DNA of 64,000 nucleotides from contig NZ_FNIT01000002.1 in the NCBI RefSeq assembly GCF_900104035.1, forward strand, positions 496,001 to 560,000. The letters run 5' to 3'. Under the pieces are notes generated by a model. That model saw only the letters and a program-made list of their open reading frames with translations. It ran no database searches and had not been told where the DNA came from. The translations under genes and the position numbers were made by a program. Source of the stretch: Aureimonas jatrophae (GTDB taxonomy: Bacteria > Pseudomonadota > Alphaproteobacteria > Rhizobiales > Rhizobiaceae). The first letter of the stretch is position 1; the number at the start of each line of letters is the position of its first letter. This document shows positions 61,944 to 64,000 of the stretch, piece by piece.

Positions 61944-62851
61944 GCGGCGGCCTTTCGCGGGAGAAGCGAGACAAGGCCCGTCTCGATCGGCGTCCAGGCA
62001 AAGTCCGCGAGTTCGCCGCGCCGCGAGACCATGGGTCGGCGCGGAGGAGCAAGTGGCGCCTCCGCGATCCGGGCGCCCAGTCCGTGATGGCGGGCGATGC
62101 GTCCGGCGAGCGCGGCATCGTCCATCGCCTCGCCCGAGGTAAGGTGCAGGAGGCCCGTCGTCTCGGCGCGGAGAAGCTGGTCTATCGCGGGCGCAAGGTC
62201 CGGCGCGAACGTCCAGTCGCGCCGCGACAGCGCGTTCTCGACCAAGGGGGAGCGACCGGCGGACGCCTCCGCGATCCACGTCGTCACCGGCGACAGCCGC
62301 GCGCGGCTCTCGCGCGGCGCCTCGTGGGGACCGAAGACGGGGCCGAGCCGCAGCGTCAGTCCCATCACGCCGGCGGGCAGCAGCGTCTCCATCGCCAGCT
62401 CGCCCATGCGCTTGGCGACGCCGTAGGGATGGGCGGCATCCGGCGTCGCGCTCTCGTCGAGCGGCCGGCTTGGCTCGCCTCCCGCCTCGAAGACGCCGGA
62501 CGACGACAGAAACAGGAGACGCCGCGCTCCACCGCGCGATGCGAACTCGACCGCCGACAGGAGCGGCTCGAGGTTGAGCCGAACGAAGGCCGCGACGGAC
62601 AGGCCGAGCGCCTCAGGGGGCGTCGTCAGGGCGGCGGCGTGAATGAGCGCGTCGAAGCCGTGGCCGGCGCCCTCCATCGCGGCGGCCGAGACCTCGCCCA
62701 CCACGAGCCGCGCGGCGCCGAGGCGGCGACGCGTCGCGGCGTCGAAGGCGCGATCGAGCGCGGTCACGCGCCAGCCGAGCGCGGCGAGACCTTCCGCCAG
62801 ATGCGCGCCGACGAAGCCGCCCGCGCCGGTGAGGAGCAGCGTGCCGCTCAT
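61940..62851 (-). CDS. NAD-dependent epimerase/dehydratase family protein
   Basis: A 303-residue extended SDR: LLLTGAGGFVGAHLAEGLAA with the G-x2-G-x2-G loop, ALIHAAALTTPPEALGL, LLFLSSSGVFEAGGEPSRPL and HPYGVAKRMGELAMETLLPA with the catalytic Tyr and Lys. Close relatives are sugar-nucleotide epimerases and uronate dehydrogenase-like proteins. ATG 62851 overlaps the allA stop; the longer frame to the right is antisense noise. Its role next to allA and puuE is not known. Confidence 0.83.
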   Translation of the reverse strand: MSGTLLLTGAGGFVGAHLAEGLAALGWRVTALDRAFDAATRRRLGAARLVVGEVSAAAMEGAGHGFDALIHAAALTTPPEALGLSVAAFVRLNLEPLLSAVEFASRGGARRLLFLSSSGVFEAGGEPSRPLDESATPDAAHPYGVAKRMGELAMETLLPAGVMGLTLRLGPVFGPHEAPRESRARLSPVTTWIAEASAGRSPLVENALSRRDWTFAPDLAPAIDQLLRAETTGLLHLTSGEAMDDAALAGRIARHHGLGARIAEAPLAPPRRPMVSRRGELADFAWTPIETGLVSLLPRKAAA

Positions 62852-63342
62852 GCGAAGGCGGGCTCCGGTTCGATGCGGATCGGTGGAACGGGTAGGAACA
62901 CGTCGTCGTCGGCGCGTCCGCGCCACATCAGGACGGCGAAGCTCGCCGCGCGACCGAGGGCGCGGGCACCGGCATGCCAGACGCCGCGTCCGTAGACGAC
63001 GCCGACGCCGCTTGGCGCGACGAAGGAGCGAACGGCGGACAGGTCCGGCTTGCCGCTCGGGGTCGAGGGCGCCACCACGACGAGGAAGCGCCCCGCATCC
63101 AGCGGCACGAAGCCTTGAGCCGCGTGCGGGTGGCGCTCCAGAACCGCGATCTCGTGCGGCAGCGCGACCGGGGCGACGAGGTTGGTATGGAAGACGGGGG
63201 CGAGGTCCTGCTCCGATGGCTCGGGATGCAGAAGCGCGTCGAAGCGGCAACGCTCGCCCACCGTGCCGGGCGGCGCGATCAGGGCGCCGAAGGGCCGGAA
63301 GGCCTCCGCCGTCAGCGGCGCACAGGCGACGGCGCGCGTCAC
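62848..63342 (-). CDS. allA: Ureidoglycolate lyase (AllA family)
   Basis: A 164-residue cupin-like protein from GTG 63342, overlapping the puuE stop (GTGA). AllA features are ACAPLTAEAFRPFGALIAPP at the start, HPHAAQGFVPLDAGRFLVVV, and the VVYGRGVWHAGARALG segment before the final beta-strands. The enzyme splits ureidoglycolate into glyoxylate and urea in the allantoin pathway, and its usual length is about 160-170. Next to an allantoinase-type gene, the assignment is well supported. Confidence 0.87.
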   Translation of the reverse strand: MTRAVACAPLTAEAFRPFGALIAPPGTVGERCRFDALLHPEPSEQDLAPVFHTNLVAPVALPHEIAVLERHPHAAQGFVPLDAGRFLVVVAPSTPSGKPDLSAVRSFVAPSGVGVVYGRGVWHAGARALGRAASFAVLMWRGRADDDVFLPVPPIRIEPEPAFA

Positions 63343-64000
63343 GACGCGGCCCTTTCCGCTGTTCGCACAGGCGGCACGGCGGCGCGCCAGTGGGCGGCGA
63401 TCTCGCCGCGCCGGGCGACCCAGGCGCCTTGCGAGCGCGCCACATGGTCGAGAAACAGCGTCAGGCCCGAGGCGCGGCCGGGATGGCCGACGACACGCGG
63501 GTGGAGGCCCACCGACATCATGCGCGGCGCCTCGCGGCTGTCGGCCAGCAGCGTGTCGAAGCTCTCGATCAGGAACTCGCCGTAGTCGCGCCCCGTCACC
63601 CAGCCGCCTTGCAGGAACTTCGCGTCGTTGGTGACAAGCGAGTAGGGCACGACGAGGTGGGGCTGGCCGGACACCTCGGTCCAGTAGGGGATCTCGTCGT
63701 TGTAGGCGTCGGAATCGTAACGGAAGCCGCCGTGCTCGACGAGGAGGCGGCGCGTGCGGGGCGAGCGGCTGTAGCGGCAGTACCAGCCTTCCGGCGGTCG
63801 GCCGGTCGTGCGCGCGACGCTCTCGAAGGCCTCGGCGATGTCGCGGCGCTCGGCCGCCTCGTCGATGAGATAGTGCTCGATCCACCGCCGCCCGTGGCAG
63901 ACGACGTCCCAGCCGCTCTCGCGCACCGCCGCCGCCACCTGCGGGTTGCGCTCCAGCGCGAGCGCCGCGGCGAAGACCGTGAGCGGCAGGTCGCGCTCGC
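63339..64000 (-). CDS. puuE: Allantoinase PuuE (polysaccharide-deacetylase fold), 5' end cut by window edge
   Basis: At least 220 C-terminal residues of a NodB-fold protein; the frame is open to the right edge, so start and first metal site are outside the window. The visible part has SGWDVVCHGRRWIEHYLIDE, GWYCRYSRSPRTRRLLVEHG, FRYDSDAYNDEIPYW and VGLHPRVVGHPGRASGL, which together I recognise as PuuE, the metal-independent-type allantoinase that opens allantoin to allantoate in many proteobacteria. It is coupled to allA by a 4-nt overlap, giving two steps of allantoin breakdown in one operon. Confidence 0.87.
   Translation of the reverse strand, partial: ERDLPLTVFAAALALERNPQVAAAVRESGWDVVCHGRRWIEHYLIDEAAERRDIAEAFESVARTTGRPPEGWYCRYSRSPRTRRLLVEHGGFRYDSDAYNDEIPYWTEVSGQPHLVVPYSLVTNDAKFLQGGWVTGRDYGEFLIESFDTLLADSREAPRMMSVGLHPRVVGHPGRASGLTLFLDHVARSQGAWVARRGEIAAHWRAAVPPVRTAERAAS

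Overview
The window is GC-rich DNA (roughly two thirds G+C by eye) from an aerobic, carotenoid-forming alphaproteobacterium, most likely of the Hyphomicrobiales (Aurantimonas/Aureimonas or Methylobacterium-like). That placement is inferred from base composition, crtW/crtX/crtZ and the many sugar, peptide and ureide uptake operons; there is no rRNA or housekeeping marker to fix it. Genes are dense, most starts overlap the previous stop by 4 nt (ATGA, GTGA or TTGA), and I saw no tRNA, rRNA, CRISPR array, prophage or intact insertion sequence.

Layout, left to right. 1-5.8 kb: a DUF922 lipoprotein cut by the window edge, then small regulator/oxidoreductase pairs: an SDR with a divergent HxlR regulator, a quinone-oxidoreductase-like MDR coupled to an ABM-domain protein with a divergent LysR regulator, and bdcA with divergent bdcR. 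5.8-6.4 kb: an apparently non-coding, less GC-rich stretch, followed by a frameshifted SH3-domain secreted protein. 7.0-11.4 kb: a putative osmotic-stress operon (MscS channel, DUF2254 membrane protein, BetT transporter). 11.6-15.9 kb: a BASS-family transporter, then crtX-crtW divergent from crtZ (ketolated and hydroxylated, possibly glucosylated carotenoids).

15.9-28.2 kb: an eleven-gene leftward operon joining a D-cysteine desulfhydrase-type PLP enzyme, an Asp/Glu racemase, a NodB/PuuE-type hydrolase, a complete dipeptide-type ABC transporter, an SDR, a penicillin-acylase homologue and an M20 amidohydrolase. This looks like uptake and stepwise hydrolysis of an amide-linked or D-amino-acid-containing compound. 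It is flanked by its probable LysR regulator and by a second LysR regulator divergent from a YeiH-type exporter. A small secreted-protein gene interrupted by an in-frame amber codon lies at 31.3-31.7 kb. 31.8-41.0 kb: a hexuronate island (uxuB, a polyamine/iron-type ABC importer, uxaC, then divergent gntR and uxuA) that would take glucuronate or galacturonate to 2-keto-3-deoxygluconate.

41.0-43.0 kb: a catalase-related protein, DUF427 and DCC-family proteins. 43.2-52.9 kb: the most unusual region, two divergent operons. They combine a GTP cyclohydrolase II with an atypical N-terminal region, a stand-alone RibD-type reductase without its deaminase domain, a pterin-synthase fold protein lacking key catalytic residues, a zinc-less alcohol dehydrogenase relative, a glycosyltransferase, two methyltransferases, a CDP-alcohol phosphatidyltransferase, a membrane-bound sulfatase/phosphoglycerol-transferase-like enzyme and a UPF0104/LPG-synthase-type membrane protein. 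Together they suggest an undescribed GTP-derived, probably glycosylated and lipid-associated metabolite. 53.0-64.0 kb: a DapA-family lyase with an evident GntR-type operator, convergent with a second long leftward operon for ureide metabolism (puuE running off the right edge, allA) with an epimerase, two Gfo/Idh oxidoreductases, an SDR, two tandem paralogous solute-binding proteins and the permeases of a peptide-type ABC transporter whose ATPases are not in the window.
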